A stretch of 64,000 nucleotides of DNA. Source: Thiothrix eikelboomii. Its GTDB lineage: Bacteria > Pseudomonadota > Gammaproteobacteria > Thiotrichales > Thiotrichaceae. Numbering within the stretch: position 1 is the stretch's first letter; every line of letters begins with the position of its first letter. The DNA is taken from assembly GCF_900167255.1 (NCBI RefSeq), contig NZ_FUYB01000018.1:1-64000 (forward strand), given 5' to 3'. The notes under the pieces are model-generated. The model saw only the letters and a list, made by a program, of their open reading frames with translations. It searched no databases and had not been told where the DNA came from. Below, one piece after another: positions 27,599 to 36,347 of the stretch. The position numbers and the translations under genes are program-made.

Positions 27599-28923
27599 TC
27601 TGCTTTTCCTGCGTCTTCAAGGCGTAAAGAATGCCAGAAGTTAACCATAAAGGCTGCCATTATGCCAAGGAACAAACCAATGATTGCGCCGAAAGCGATG
27701 ATCTTAGTGCGCTTGGGGCTTTCACGTGTTTCTGGAGGATAGGCGGCTTGGTCTAGACTAGCAACCTTGACTTGGTTAGGGTCAATTTTAAAGGCTTCTA
27801 GGATAGCAAGTTCAGATTCTTTATCACGTAGGGTTTCAATAAAAGCATCATTGTCTTTACGCAGTTTTAAAGCCTCTACCTGGGGATTGGTTTTTAACAA
27901 AGCGACTTTATCCTCTAAATCACGTAAGCCCGGAATAAATGGATCATCTGAGCGACGCTCAGTCAGCTCTTTAATTTCAGACTGTAGGGCTTTAGAGCCA
28001 CGTAAATACAGCGGTTGCGGCTGAGTATTCACCTCAGTATAAAAAGCATTACGCTCGGTAGTGATCGCCGTATTTTCTAATAAGGCTGATTTTTCAACTA
28101 AACCAATACTTTCAGCAATCTTTGCGGCTTCAGTTAAGACGGTAATTTGATCCATACGCTTGGTTTTAGCGCTATCTCTTAAGGTTTTAATTTGATCTTC
28201 TAGCTTTTCGCGTTCAACTTGATCGGTTTCTTGAAGTTTGGTAATCATATCATTCTTTTGGCGTTCGGCTTTGGAGCGTAATTCATTGATTTCTCGAGTT
28301 AATTGTGCTTTTTTAAAGCTAACTTGCTCTGAAATATCGCGAATCACTTCTTGCTTGGTGGTCGCTTGAACATGATCACTGATTTGATTAAGCACATCGG
28401 CAAGAAATTGCGGATCGCTACCTTTCAAGGTTAAGTGAATCGCGGGTACTACAGGCCCATCTTTCTTGGCTATTGGTTTTTCAATCGTTATTTTTTCATT
28501 AAACTTATTGAAGACTGCTTCTATATTTGTTTGCTCATTAGCGTTTTTATTGAGTAGCGGAAGTAAATTCATTTTATCGAAAATTTCTCTCCGTAATTTT
28601 AAAGAATTGAGGTTCTTTTCAAAATCCATGTAAATTTTTTTAGCTAAGTCAAGATCTTTCTCTGTAATATTTTGGTCACTACTCGTTGGAATTCTAAGTG
28701 GTGCAACATCGCCAAAAGTGGGTGGCAAGTAAGATACTTTGGCTTTATATACTGGGGTAACCAATAAAACATAAACTAAGCTACCGAGTAAAATAGCTGC
28801 AGTAATAATAACTGCGATTTTCCAGTATCTAATAATTGTTTTTACTAAATCACTAAAATTTATTTCATCATCCTCGGTTGAGGCGTTGACAACAGTATTG
28901 TCATGGTAAGTAACTTGAGCCAT
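27595..28923 (-). CDS. wzz: Wzz-type O-antigen chain-length determinant
   Basis: 442 residues with two membrane helices (about 37-58, [20 protein letters not shown]; about 403-425, [18 protein letters not shown]) around a large periplasmic coiled-coil part (about 190-260). A Pro-rich motif before the second helix ([15 protein letters not shown]) is typical of Wzz/polysaccharide co-polymerases without a kinase domain. It sets the chain length made by Wzy. Its neighbours fit: a Wzy-like gene at 35255 and a Wzx-like gene at 48197. Confidence 0.88.
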   Translation of the reverse strand: MAQVTYHDNTVVNASTEDDEINFSDLVKTIIRYWKIAVIITAAILLGSLVYVLLVTPVYKAKVSYLPPTFGDVAPLRIPTSSDQNITEKDLDLAKKIYMDFEKNLNSLKLRREIFDKMNLLPLLNKNANEQTNIEAVFNKFNEKITIEKPIAKKDGPVVPAIHLTLKGSDPQFLADVLNQISDHVQATTKQEVIRDISEQVSFKKAQLTREINELRSKAERQKNDMITKLQETDQVEREKLEDQIKTLRDSAKTKRMDQITVLTEAAKIAESIGLVEKSALLENTAITTERNAFYTEVNTQPQPLYLRGSKALQSEIKELTERRSDDPFIPGLRDLEDKVALLKTNPQVEALKLRKDNDAFIETLRDKESELAILEAFKIDPNQVKVASLDQAAYPPETRESPKRTKIIAFGAIIGLFLGIMAAFMVNFWHSLRLEDAGKAE

Positions 28924-28988
28924 TGGTTTTATCTAAACTTTATTTAAAAATTAATAAATTGCTTGTACTGGTTGGTTAGATCAACGAC

Positions 28989-30944
28989 TTATCGACTGAC
29001 CAGTAAAGTGACATTTGAGTGAGTGGTTGATGTACCAGAGGTACTAACTGACTTTTTTAGCAGATTGGCCTGTACATCAAGCGAGCCTTTAAAGCCAGAA
29101 ACTTGAGTTTCTAAGATAGCTTGAATCCTTGCTAAGTTTCTCTGTTGACAGGCTTGGAGCAAGTCATCGAGTATTGGCTCTAAATCTTGCCAGAATAAAT
29201 AGTTTTCATGGGCTTTAAAAATTTTAGGATGAGTGGTTTTATCCGCTTGGCTATCAATTAGTAACTCTTCATAGAGCTTTTCACCGGGGCGTAAGCCAGT
29301 AAATTTGAGTTCAATATTTCCATCAGGATTTTGTTCATCTTTAATATTAAAGCCGGATAAATGCACCATGCGTTTAGCAAGGTCAACAATTTTAACCGGC
29401 TCGCCCATATCAAGTAAAAATACTTCCCCTCCACGCGCTAAAGCCCCTGCTTGAATAACCAAGAGCGCAGCTTCGGGAATAGTCATAAAATAACGAATAA
29501 TATCAGGATGAGTGATGGTGATTGGTCCACCGGCTTGAATTTGCTTACGAAACAAAGGCACAACTGAACCTGAAGATCCTAGCACATTGCCAAAACGCAC
29601 TATACTAAAAATAGTTTGACTAGTGTGTTGAGCTAAGGCTTGCAGGACTAACTCAGCCATACGTTTGCTTGCACCCATAACATTGGTGGGGCGCACCGCT
29701 TTATCAGTAGAAATCAATACAAAATGGCGTACTTTAGTATTTTTAGCTGCCAGCGCTGCATATAAAGTCCCAAAAGTATTATTCAAAATACCCTCTAAAG
29801 GATTATGTTCAACTAAAGGTACATGTTTATAAGCTGCAGCGTGATAAATGGTATTCACTTTATAGCGCTGCATAATCTCTTCTAAGCGTTTTTGGTTTTG
29901 TACAGAGCCTAGAGCTGGAATTAAATAGGTTTTAGGGAGTTCAATAGCTGCTGCTTGCAATAAGTTCAATAGTTCATTTTCTATACTGTAAAGAGCAAAC
30001 TCTGAAGCTTCAAATAAAATAAGTTGGCGAGGATTTAGATGAATGATTTGACGGCAAAGCTCAGAGCCAATTGAGCCTCCCGCTCCGGTTACCATCACAA
30101 CTTTATTTTCTATACAGCTACTTAATAGCTCTTGATCAGGTTCTACCGGTTCTCGACCCAATAATTCATCCACTTCAATTTCACGTACCTCATCAATACG
30201 CCGCTCCCCAGAAATAAGCTCAGAGACATTAGGAATAGTCAGTACATGTAGAGGAAATGGCTCGAGGAATTGTAAAATTTCACGTTTACGGGCTTTACTA
30301 ATATTCGGCATAGCTAAAAAAACTTGGCTGACTTGCATTTTTGCAATCAAATTATTTAATTGAGAGGGCTTATAAACCTGCAAACCTTGGATAATTGCTT
30401 TATTTAAAGTGGGGTTATCATCAATATAAGCGACGGCTCTGTAATCTTCATTACGTACTAAGGCATTAGCTAATTGAATTCCTGCCTCACCTGCTCCATA
30501 AATAATAATATGTGCCTTTTCACTTTTTAGGTAATGGCGTGCATAAACTAATCGAATTAAATATCGACTGCCGCCTACAAACAAAAAAGCAGTTCCCCAG
30601 TAAATAAGGAAAATAGAGCGTGGTATTCCCTGCCAATTTGCCAACACGGCAATCAGTGCTAAAATCATGGTGGATAGCGTGACCCCCTTTAATACTGCCA
30701 TCACTGCTTGTTGGCCGCCAATAAAGCGAATCACCGCACGGTATAAACCTAAGCGGACAAAAATAGGCAACACAATTAAGGGCGCCAGCCCCAACATCCA
30801 AATCCCATCATTGAGTGGTGGATTCCAAGTACCAAGGCGTAAAGCAAAACTCACCCAAATTGCTAAAGGGATCAATAACAAATCCAGCAACATGATGATG
30901 ATGCGTTTTTTCCAGCGATCTAAATTAAAGAAAAAGCTAGTCAT
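28989..30944 (-). CDS. WbpM/PglF-like membrane UDP-HexNAc 4,6-dehydratase
   Basis: 651 residues. Four N-terminal membrane helices (about 15-125) precede a nucleotide-binding domain (IIYGAGEAGIQLA), then a short-chain dehydrogenase domain with GAGGSIGSELCRQ and catalytic stretch STDKAVRPTNVMGASKR, where Met replaces the usual Tyr as in WbpM. These enzymes make the UDP-4-keto-6-deoxy sugar. With the aminotransferase and acetyltransferase upstream it makes up a PglF/E/D-like route to UDP-diacetyl-bacillosamine. The ATG at 30944 was chosen over a TTG at 30965. Confidence 0.9.
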   Translation of the reverse strand: MTSFFFNLDRWKKRIIIMLLDLLLIPLAIWVSFALRLGTWNPPLNDGIWMLGLAPLIVLPIFVRLGLYRAVIRFIGGQQAVMAVLKGVTLSTMILALIAVLANWQGIPRSIFLIYWGTAFLFVGGSRYLIRLVYARHYLKSEKAHIIIYGAGEAGIQLANALVRNEDYRAVAYIDDNPTLNKAIIQGLQVYKPSQLNNLIAKMQVSQVFLAMPNISKARKREILQFLEPFPLHVLTIPNVSELISGERRIDEVREIEVDELLGREPVEPDQELLSSCIENKVVMVTGAGGSIGSELCRQIIHLNPRQLILFEASEFALYSIENELLNLLQAAAIELPKTYLIPALGSVQNQKRLEEIMQRYKVNTIYHAAAYKHVPLVEHNPLEGILNNTFGTLYAALAAKNTKVRHFVLISTDKAVRPTNVMGASKRMAELVLQALAQHTSQTIFSIVRFGNVLGSSGSVVPLFRKQIQAGGPITITHPDIIRYFMTIPEAALLVIQAGALARGGEVFLLDMGEPVKIVDLAKRMVHLSGFNIKDEQNPDGNIELKFTGLRPGEKLYEELLIDSQADKTTHPKIFKAHENYLFWQDLEPILDDLLQACQQRNLARIQAILETQVSGFKGSLDVQANLLKKSVSTSGTSTTHSNVTLLVSR

Positions 30945-31083
30945 AATAGTGCGGATTTCAAGCAAATAAGCGTGATTCTAAAGGATTTTGATGGATGAGC
31001 GTTATGATTTTGTTATGAGTTGTGAATTTGTCATTTTGTACACGATGCGTTTACTGGTTTGTTTAATAGGAATAGGTAGTTAA

Positions 31084-32259
31084 TTATTTTGTAGCCAATC
31101 GCATAACTTCAGTAAGTACCTGACAAGTTTGCTTTATATGTTCGTCGGTTAAGGTTGGGTGAACAAGAAACATCAAACTCGTCTTGCCTAGTTCTTGAGC
31201 CTTGGGCAAACGTTGGGTCGGTCTCCAATCGGTATTCTCGAAAGCTTTTTCTAAGTAGACTTCAGAGCAGGAGCCGGAGAAACAGGGGATGCCGCGTTGG
31301 TTGATTTCCGCCATGATGCGGTCACGATTCCAATCGGGTTTGAGTTGGTCGGGTTCGACAAAGACGTAGCATTTGTAGGCAGCGTGACCGATGTGGGCGG
31401 GGAGGGTTGGGACGCGCAAGCCCAGTAGCTGTTTGGCGGTTTCCCAAATGGCAGTGGTGTGGTGTTGGCGTTGGGCTGTCCAGTCCTTCATGCGGGTGAG
31501 TTGGATGCGCCCGATGACGGCTTGCATTTCCAGCATTCGCCAGTTGGTGCCGAAGCTGTCGTGTAGCCAGCGGAAACCGGGTGGGTGTTGGCGTTCGTAG
31601 ACGGCTTCCCAGCTTTTGCCGTGGTCTTTGTAGCTCCACATGCTTGACCAGAGTTCGCGGTCGTTAGTCGTGACCATGCCGCCTTCGCCACCGGTGGTCA
31701 TGATTTTGTCCTGACAGAATGACCATGCGCCGATGTGTCCGATGCTGCCGACCATACGCCCGTTGTAGGTTGCGCCGTGGGCTTGGGCGCAGTCTTCGAT
31801 GACGTAAAGCTTATGTTGGGCGGCGAGTTGCATGATCGCATCCATTTCGCACGGCCAGCCTGCGAGGTGGACGCAGATGATGGCGCGGGTGCGGGGGGTG
31901 ATCATGGGAGCGATGGTGGCGGCGGTGATGTTTTGGCTGTCGCGGTCAATGTCGGCAAATACGGGGATTGCGCCTGCGGTGACGATGCAGGAGACCGATG
32001 CGAGGAAGGTGCGGGAGGTGACGATGACTTCATCACCTTGCCCGACACCCAACGCTTTTAGGGCAACATCGAGGGCGACGGTGCCGTTGGCTAGGGCAAT
32101 GGCGTGTGCTGTGCCGCACCATGCGGCGAATTCTTTTTCAAATTCGCGGCATTCGTTGCCTGTCCAGTAGTTGACTTTGTTGGAAAGGAGAGTGCGGGAA
32201 ACGGCTTCGGCTTCTTCGGGTGTGAAGGAGGGCCAGGGGGGGAGTTGGGTGTTTAGCAT
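31084..32259 (-). CDS. PglE-like UDP-4-keto-sugar aminotransferase (DegT/DnrJ/EryC1)
   Basis: 391 residues: PLP enzyme with ALANGTVALDVALKALG, VIEDCAQAHG and the lysine in FCQDKIMTTGGEGGM. It adds an amino group at C4 of the keto sugar made by the dehydratase downstream. The ATG at 32259 (MLNTQLPPWPSF) is 10 bp after the acetyltransferase gene; a longer frame to 32400 would overlap it and lacks family features. This part of the locus is GC-richer than the core at 35-49 kb. Confidence 0.9.
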   Translation of the reverse strand: MLNTQLPPWPSFTPEEAEAVSRTLLSNKVNYWTGNECREFEKEFAAWCGTAHAIALANGTVALDVALKALGVGQGDEVIVTSRTFLASVSCIVTAGAIPVFADIDRDSQNITAATIAPMITPRTRAIICVHLAGWPCEMDAIMQLAAQHKLYVIEDCAQAHGATYNGRMVGSIGHIGAWSFCQDKIMTTGGEGGMVTTNDRELWSSMWSYKDHGKSWEAVYERQHPPGFRWLHDSFGTNWRMLEMQAVIGRIQLTRMKDWTAQRQHHTTAIWETAKQLLGLRVPTLPAHIGHAAYKCYVFVEPDQLKPDWNRDRIMAEINQRGIPCFSGSCSEVYLEKAFENTDWRPTQRLPKAQELGKTSLMFLVHPTLTDEHIKQTCQVLTEVMRLATK

Positions 32260-32269
32260 GGTTTGGTCT

Positions 32270-32866
32270 TTATTTAGGCCGTGCCGGACAACCGACGACG
32301 GTGACGTTATCCGGTAAGTTTTTTGTGACGACTGCACCAGCCCCGACGGTGACATTGTGACCGATAGTGAGGTAGGGCAGGATGGTTGCACCTGCCCCAA
32401 TCAGGCATTCTCTGCCGAGGGTGACGCCGCCGCCGAGGGTAGCAGCGGGGGCAATGTGGCAAAAGTCGCCGATAACGCAATCATGATCGACGACGGCGTT
32501 ATGGTTGATGATACAGCCATCACCAATACGGGTATCTGAGCCGATGATTGTGCCAGCGGTGATGAGGCTACCCGCACCGATTTTTGCACCGGGATAAATG
32601 GTTGAGCGTGGGTGAATCGCTGTTTCAGCGGGAATGCCTAATCTGTTCCATTCGCTTTGCAGGCGGCTACGGATGGCGTTGTTACCAATCGCGAAGTGGA
32701 TGGCATAGGGATATAAATCCTGAATTTGTGTGGGAGAGAGTATAGAAATACCACACAGTTCCCCACGCGCTTTGTCGTCGATGAAGTTTTGGATTTGTGT
32801 ACCGCTTTGGGTCAGGGTGTGAAAAGCGACTTTGCCGTGACCGCCTGCGCCGTAGATATAGATCAT
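32270..32866 (-). CDS. PglD/NeuD-family sugar O/N-acetyltransferase
   Basis: 198 residues. The N-terminal nucleotide-sugar binding part starts MIYIYGAGGHGKVAFHTL, and the C-terminal left-handed beta-helix has hexapeptide repeats (GAKIGAGSLITAGTIIG, GAGAVVTKNLPDNVTVVG), with the catalytic His in NAVVDHDCVIG. It should acetylate the 4-amino sugar. Its ATG overlaps the stop of hepT (ATGA), tying it to the toxin-antitoxin pair. Confidence 0.9.
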   Translation of the reverse strand: MIYIYGAGGHGKVAFHTLTQSGTQIQNFIDDKARGELCGISILSPTQIQDLYPYAIHFAIGNNAIRSRLQSEWNRLGIPAETAIHPRSTIYPGAKIGAGSLITAGTIIGSDTRIGDGCIINHNAVVDHDCVIGDFCHIAPAATLGGGVTLGRECLIGAGATILPYLTIGHNVTVGAGAVVTKNLPDNVTVVGCPARPK

Positions 32867-33216
32867 GGTGTCTCAGCGAGTTGCTTTTGCAGTTGCCGAA
32901 CCATGCTTTCTAGTTCGGGAAGTTCTTGTGTGGTTAAATCCCAGATAATGCGGGCATCTATCCCAAAGTATTCATGCACAATGAAGTTACGGAAGTCTTT
33001 GATCATGCGCCAACTGTAGCTAGGGAAGCGGTTTTCCAGTGGTTCTTTCAGGGCAACAATAGCTTCACCGATGACAATGTATTCTCTGATGGTTGCGCTG
33101 TAGGTTTTACGGTCTTGGGCAAAATTTTCAAATGACAATCCAGCAGTAAACGATTGGATGGCACTGATAGAGTCGAGGATGTCATCGATATACAGTGCCA
33201 AGTTACGTTTAGGCAT
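32863..33216 (-). CDS. hepT: HepT-type HEPN toxin (DUF86)
   Basis: 117 residues, all-helical, with the RX4HXY motif of HepT RNases (R76, H81, Y83 in RNFIVHEYFG). In characterised pairs the MntA partner adds AMP to the tyrosine of this motif and silences the RNase. The start at 33216 lies inside the end of mntA (8-bp overlap), and the stop overlaps the acetyltransferase start. A longer frame to 33348 would run through most of mntA and is not likely. Confidence 0.88.
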   Translation of the reverse strand: MPKRNLALYIDDILDSISAIQSFTAGLSFENFAQDRKTYSATIREYIVIGEAIVALKEPLENRFPSYSWRMIKDFRNFIVHEYFGIDARIIWDLTTQELPELESMVRQLQKQLAETP

Positions 33217-33499
33217 AAATGATGTCCTGCTGGATGGATGCCCTTGCGCCGGGTTTGATGGCATTTTCCATGCCAAGATCAACAGTAGCGTGTAGGTTGT
33301 CTTCGAGGTATGCCTTGAGACCAAAAAAGCTACGGAAGGTGTTGTCACTCTGGATGTCTACGGCGATGTCTATGTCACTGTCAGGACGTTGTTCATCACG
33401 GGCGTAGCTGCCAAACAAGCCGATGCGTAACACACCAAAGCGATTTTGTAATTCCGGTTTGTGGGTACGGAGGAATGTTAGGATGTCTTGTTTGTTCAT
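33209..33499 (-). CDS. mntA: MntA-type minimal nucleotidyltransferase antitoxin
   Basis: 96 residues. It has the nucleotidyltransferase motif GLFGSYARDEQRPDSDIDI (GSYAR 30-34, metal-binding D40, D42/D44 region). Together with HepT it forms an MNT-HEPN type VII toxin-antitoxin pair. The order antitoxin then toxin with overlap is usual. It sits 51 bp after the initiating transferase gene inside the sugar operon, not at its border. Confidence 0.88.
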   Translation of the reverse strand: MNKQDILTFLRTHKPELQNRFGVLRIGLFGSYARDEQRPDSDIDIAVDIQSDNTFRSFFGLKAYLEDNLHATVDLGMENAIKPGARASIQQDIIYA

Positions 33500-33550
33500 G
33501 GTTACCTACTCTCGTGCAATACGGCACTTGGTAGTCAGTATAGCAGTCGC

Positions 33551-34138
33551 TTAACTGCCGGTAAATTTCGGCATGGTGGCTTCACCCTCAGCACTAATCC
33601 CTTCGCGCACGAAAACCTTTTTGATGGTCAGCACTAGAATCTTCAGGTCGAGCCAGAAGGATTGGTTGTCGACATACCAGACATCGAGTTTGAATTTTTC
33701 TTCCCAGCTAATCGCATTGCGCCCGTTGATTTGTGCCCAGCCAGTGATGCCAGGTCGAACCTCGTGACGGCGGGCTTGCTCAGTGCTGTAAAGCGGCAGA
33801 TACTCCATGAGTAAGGGGCGAGGTCCAACCAAGCTCATCTCACCTTTGAGGACGTTCCAGAGTTCGGGGAGTTCGTCGAGGCTGGTGGAGCGCAGGAAAC
33901 GACCAAAAGCGGTGAGGCGGATGTTATCAGGCAACAGGTTGCCAGCGGCATCGCGGGCATCGGTCATGGTACGGAATTTGACCATTTTGAAGGGTTTGGC
34001 GTGTAAGCCGGGGCGGGTTTGGGTGAAGAACACGGGAGAGCCGAGTTTTAGTCGGATGAGTATTGCCAATATCAGAATGATTGGCGCAAGCAGTATTAAG
34101 CCGAAAAGTGTGGCTGACAAGTCCAGAATTCGTTTCAT
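33551..34138 (-). CDS. PglC-like undecaprenyl-phosphate sugar phosphotransferase
   Basis: 195 residues, small monotopic phosphoglycosyl transferase: reentrant helix ([20 protein letters not shown]), Asp-Glu-type catalytic stretch [19 protein letters not shown], and [24 protein letters not shown]. It loads the first sugar phosphate onto undecaprenyl phosphate at the inner membrane. The ATG at 34138 overlaps the upstream glycosyltransferase stop (ATGA); the longer frame adds a basic, non-family extension. Its size and neighbours favour a bacillosamine-type donor. Confidence 0.9.
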   Translation of the reverse strand: MKRILDLSATLFGLILLAPIILILAILIRLKLGSPVFFTQTRPGLHAKPFKMVKFRTMTDARDAAGNLLPDNIRLTAFGRFLRSTSLDELPELWNVLKGEMSLVGPRPLLMEYLPLYSTEQARRHEVRPGITGWAQINGRNAISWEEKFKLDVWYVDNQSFWLDLKILVLTIKKVFVREGISAEGEATMPKFTGS

Positions 34139-35253
34139 AGTCCCATGATTTCCATTAGTTGAGCGTTGACTTTGTGTACGTCGTATTTTTCTTCGGCGAG
34201 TTCGCGGCTGCGTTTGCCCATGCGTTCCCATTGGTCGCGGTTTTCGATGAACCAGATCATGCGTTCTGCGAGGGCTTGGGCATTGGTTTTGGGAACGAGG
34301 TAGCCGTTCTCACCGGGGATGACGGTTTCGCGACAGCCTACATTATCCGTAGTTAAAATCGGACGACCTATGGACATAGCCTCTATAATAGTTCGTGGTA
34401 AACCTTCGCCATAATAGGATGGCAGAACGTAGATATGGCAATTTTGCAGATAGGGACGCACGTCATCAGTTGAGCCTAGGTATTCTAGCCAGCCGCTTTG
34501 ATGCCATTGTTGTACTTCGCTGAGGGGGATGCCATCGGATGAGGGGTCTTCTGGGCCTAGTAGTTGGAAGGTGACTTCTGGGTAGCAAGCTTTGACGATT
34601 TGGGCGGCTTGGGTGTATTCACGGAAGCCTTTTTCACCTAATAAGCGCCCGATGGTGAGAAAAACAGGCGGGTTATTGGACAAGGGTGTGTGTGTGTAGC
34701 GGCTAATGTCTACGCCGGAACCGTTGACCAAAGCGCATTTGGTGACTGGTACAATGCCACGTTGGATAAATTCGTTGAGGTTATCGGGGTTTTGAAAGAT
34801 AACTCGTTCGGCACGTTTTAAGGCGATACGGTAAAGAAATGTGACTAGCTTCACTAGCAGTTTGCGCTTGAGCGTTTCACCTTGAAAGGCAAAGCCAAGC
34901 CCGGTGATCAGGGCGTAAAAGTGTGTATTAGGGAGAATACGGCTTGCCAGCCCACCCCAAATCACCGGTTTAATGGTGTAGGCGAGAATGACATCGGGTT
35001 GCAGTTCTTGGAATGTTTGGCGTAGGGATTGCCATGTTTTGAAGTCTGCCAGTGGGTTTAGGCTGTTGCGTTGTACGGGGTAAGCGCGGAAATTTGCACC
35101 CCAGGTGTTTAGCTGTTGGGTAACTTTGGGTTGTGTTTCTGAAGCCATTCCAGTGACTTGGTAATTGGCTTTACATAGGGACTGGATGAGAGAACCTCGA
35201 AAGTTGATGAGGGATTCAGGGAGAGCACCTACAAGAGCAAAATGTTTTTTCAT
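34135..35253 (-). CDS. GT4-family glycosyltransferase
   Basis: 372 residues, GT-B fold: N-terminal acceptor domain ([30 protein letters not shown]) and C-terminal donor domain with [36 protein letters not shown] and the EX7E motif. It is like PglA-type transferases that act just after the initiating sugar. The next gene overlaps by 4 bp. Donor sugar unknown. Confidence 0.88.
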   Translation of the reverse strand: MKKHFALVGALPESLINFRGSLIQSLCKANYQVTGMASETQPKVTQQLNTWGANFRAYPVQRNSLNPLADFKTWQSLRQTFQELQPDVILAYTIKPVIWGGLASRILPNTHFYALITGLGFAFQGETLKRKLLVKLVTFLYRIALKRAERVIFQNPDNLNEFIQRGIVPVTKCALVNGSGVDISRYTHTPLSNNPPVFLTIGRLLGEKGFREYTQAAQIVKACYPEVTFQLLGPEDPSSDGIPLSEVQQWHQSGWLEYLGSTDDVRPYLQNCHIYVLPSYYGEGLPRTIIEAMSIGRPILTTDNVGCRETVIPGENGYLVPKTNAQALAERMIWFIENRDQWERMGKRSRELAEEKYDVHKVNAQLMEIMGL

Positions 35254-35254
35254 G

Positions 35255-36343
35255 TCATATGTTCTTCTTGAGTTTTGAGCGGTGAATTTTCAATTTCTCT
35301 ATGTAAACGATTGATGCTATCAAATATATACTAATATAGTTAAAGGTTCTCAATCTAGCCGCTGTTCCAATATTGTCATTGCCAATTATCCATATTGATG
35401 CATAGAACAAGGAAAAAATAATTAAGAAGCGTGCAAATGGAGTTAGTAAATTACTATTTCTAATAATGTATATTGTGGCAATAATAAAAAAAACTGATTC
35501 GGTGAAAAAGATAAAAATACTGGGTATTGATGTTATAAAAAAGCCACTTAACTGCATAATCGCTGAGTAAAGATATAAAACAAAAAAACTTAGGGTATCA
35601 GTATTTAATAAGCTAACTCCTAACGTGGTATTGCCAGTTGTGAATCCTTGACCTCTATACTCTAATAAAGGATTGAGATATCCGAAGTTGTTAAGTATAG
35701 CAAGGGCTAAAAAATAAAGAACAAAAAAATAATATTTTTTGTTCTTCGATATCTTTAGTTTGTACGAAAATAAACCTGCGAGAATTGAAACTCCAAGGTA
35801 CTCCCTGAATAAAAATAAAAGATATATTAGTAAGATGATAGGAAGGATTAAGAGGGTTTTCCCTCTCTGATTTTTCTCTATATATTTTTTTATTAGCCAT
35901 AATGTTATGGAGAATAGAAATAACATTGCCATGTCACGATAAATATCCAATGACAATAAAAATATAGATGGGTAGCAGCTAATTAGTAGTATAAAATTCC
36001 AATAGACCTTTCTATCAGCAGCATTGTTAAAGACTTCGGTTTTTAATAGCAGCGAAGCAAAAATAAAAGGAATGAATATTGATATTAAAAATAAAATTAC
36101 TGATATAACATATCTATCATATAATCCATATTCATGAAGAAATTTTAGGAAAATAGGCCATACACTAGTTACTTCCGAAACTTCTCCCATTGCATAAGCA
36201 TGATAATAGCCAGAGTCATTACCAGATAGAAATATTGACTCAAATATATCTGAATCAGCTTTAATATAAAAAAAAGCGATGAATTTTGCTAATGTAATTA
36301 AAATTAAAAGATCGAAAGCTGTTTTGGATGAGAAAAAAAGCAT
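35255..36343 (-). CDS. Wzy-like polysaccharide polymerase (EpsG-type)
   Basis: 362 residues, very hydrophobic, about 10-11 membrane helices with a large loop near the middle (YLNPLLEYRGQGFTTGNTTL). Wzy proteins share little sequence, so this call rests on topology, size and position between glycosyltransferase genes. The DNA is much more AT-rich than the genes left of 35 kb. It starts 5 bp after the asparagine-synthase-like gene. Confidence 0.72.
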   Translation of the reverse strand: MLFFSSKTAFDLLILITLAKFIAFFYIKADSDIFESIFLSGNDSGYYHAYAMGEVSEVTSVWPIFLKFLHEYGLYDRYVISVILFLISIFIPFIFASLLLKTEVFNNAADRKVYWNFILLISCYPSIFLLSLDIYRDMAMLFLFSITLWLIKKYIEKNQRGKTLLILPIILLIYLLFLFREYLGVSILAGLFSYKLKISKNKKYYFFVLYFLALAILNNFGYLNPLLEYRGQGFTTGNTTLGVSLLNTDTLSFFVLYLYSAIMQLSGFFITSIPSIFIFFTESVFFIIATIYIIRNSNLLTPFARFLIIFSLFYASIWIIGNDNIGTAARLRTFNYISIYLIASIVYIEKLKIHRSKLKKNI

Positions 36344-36347
36344 AAAT

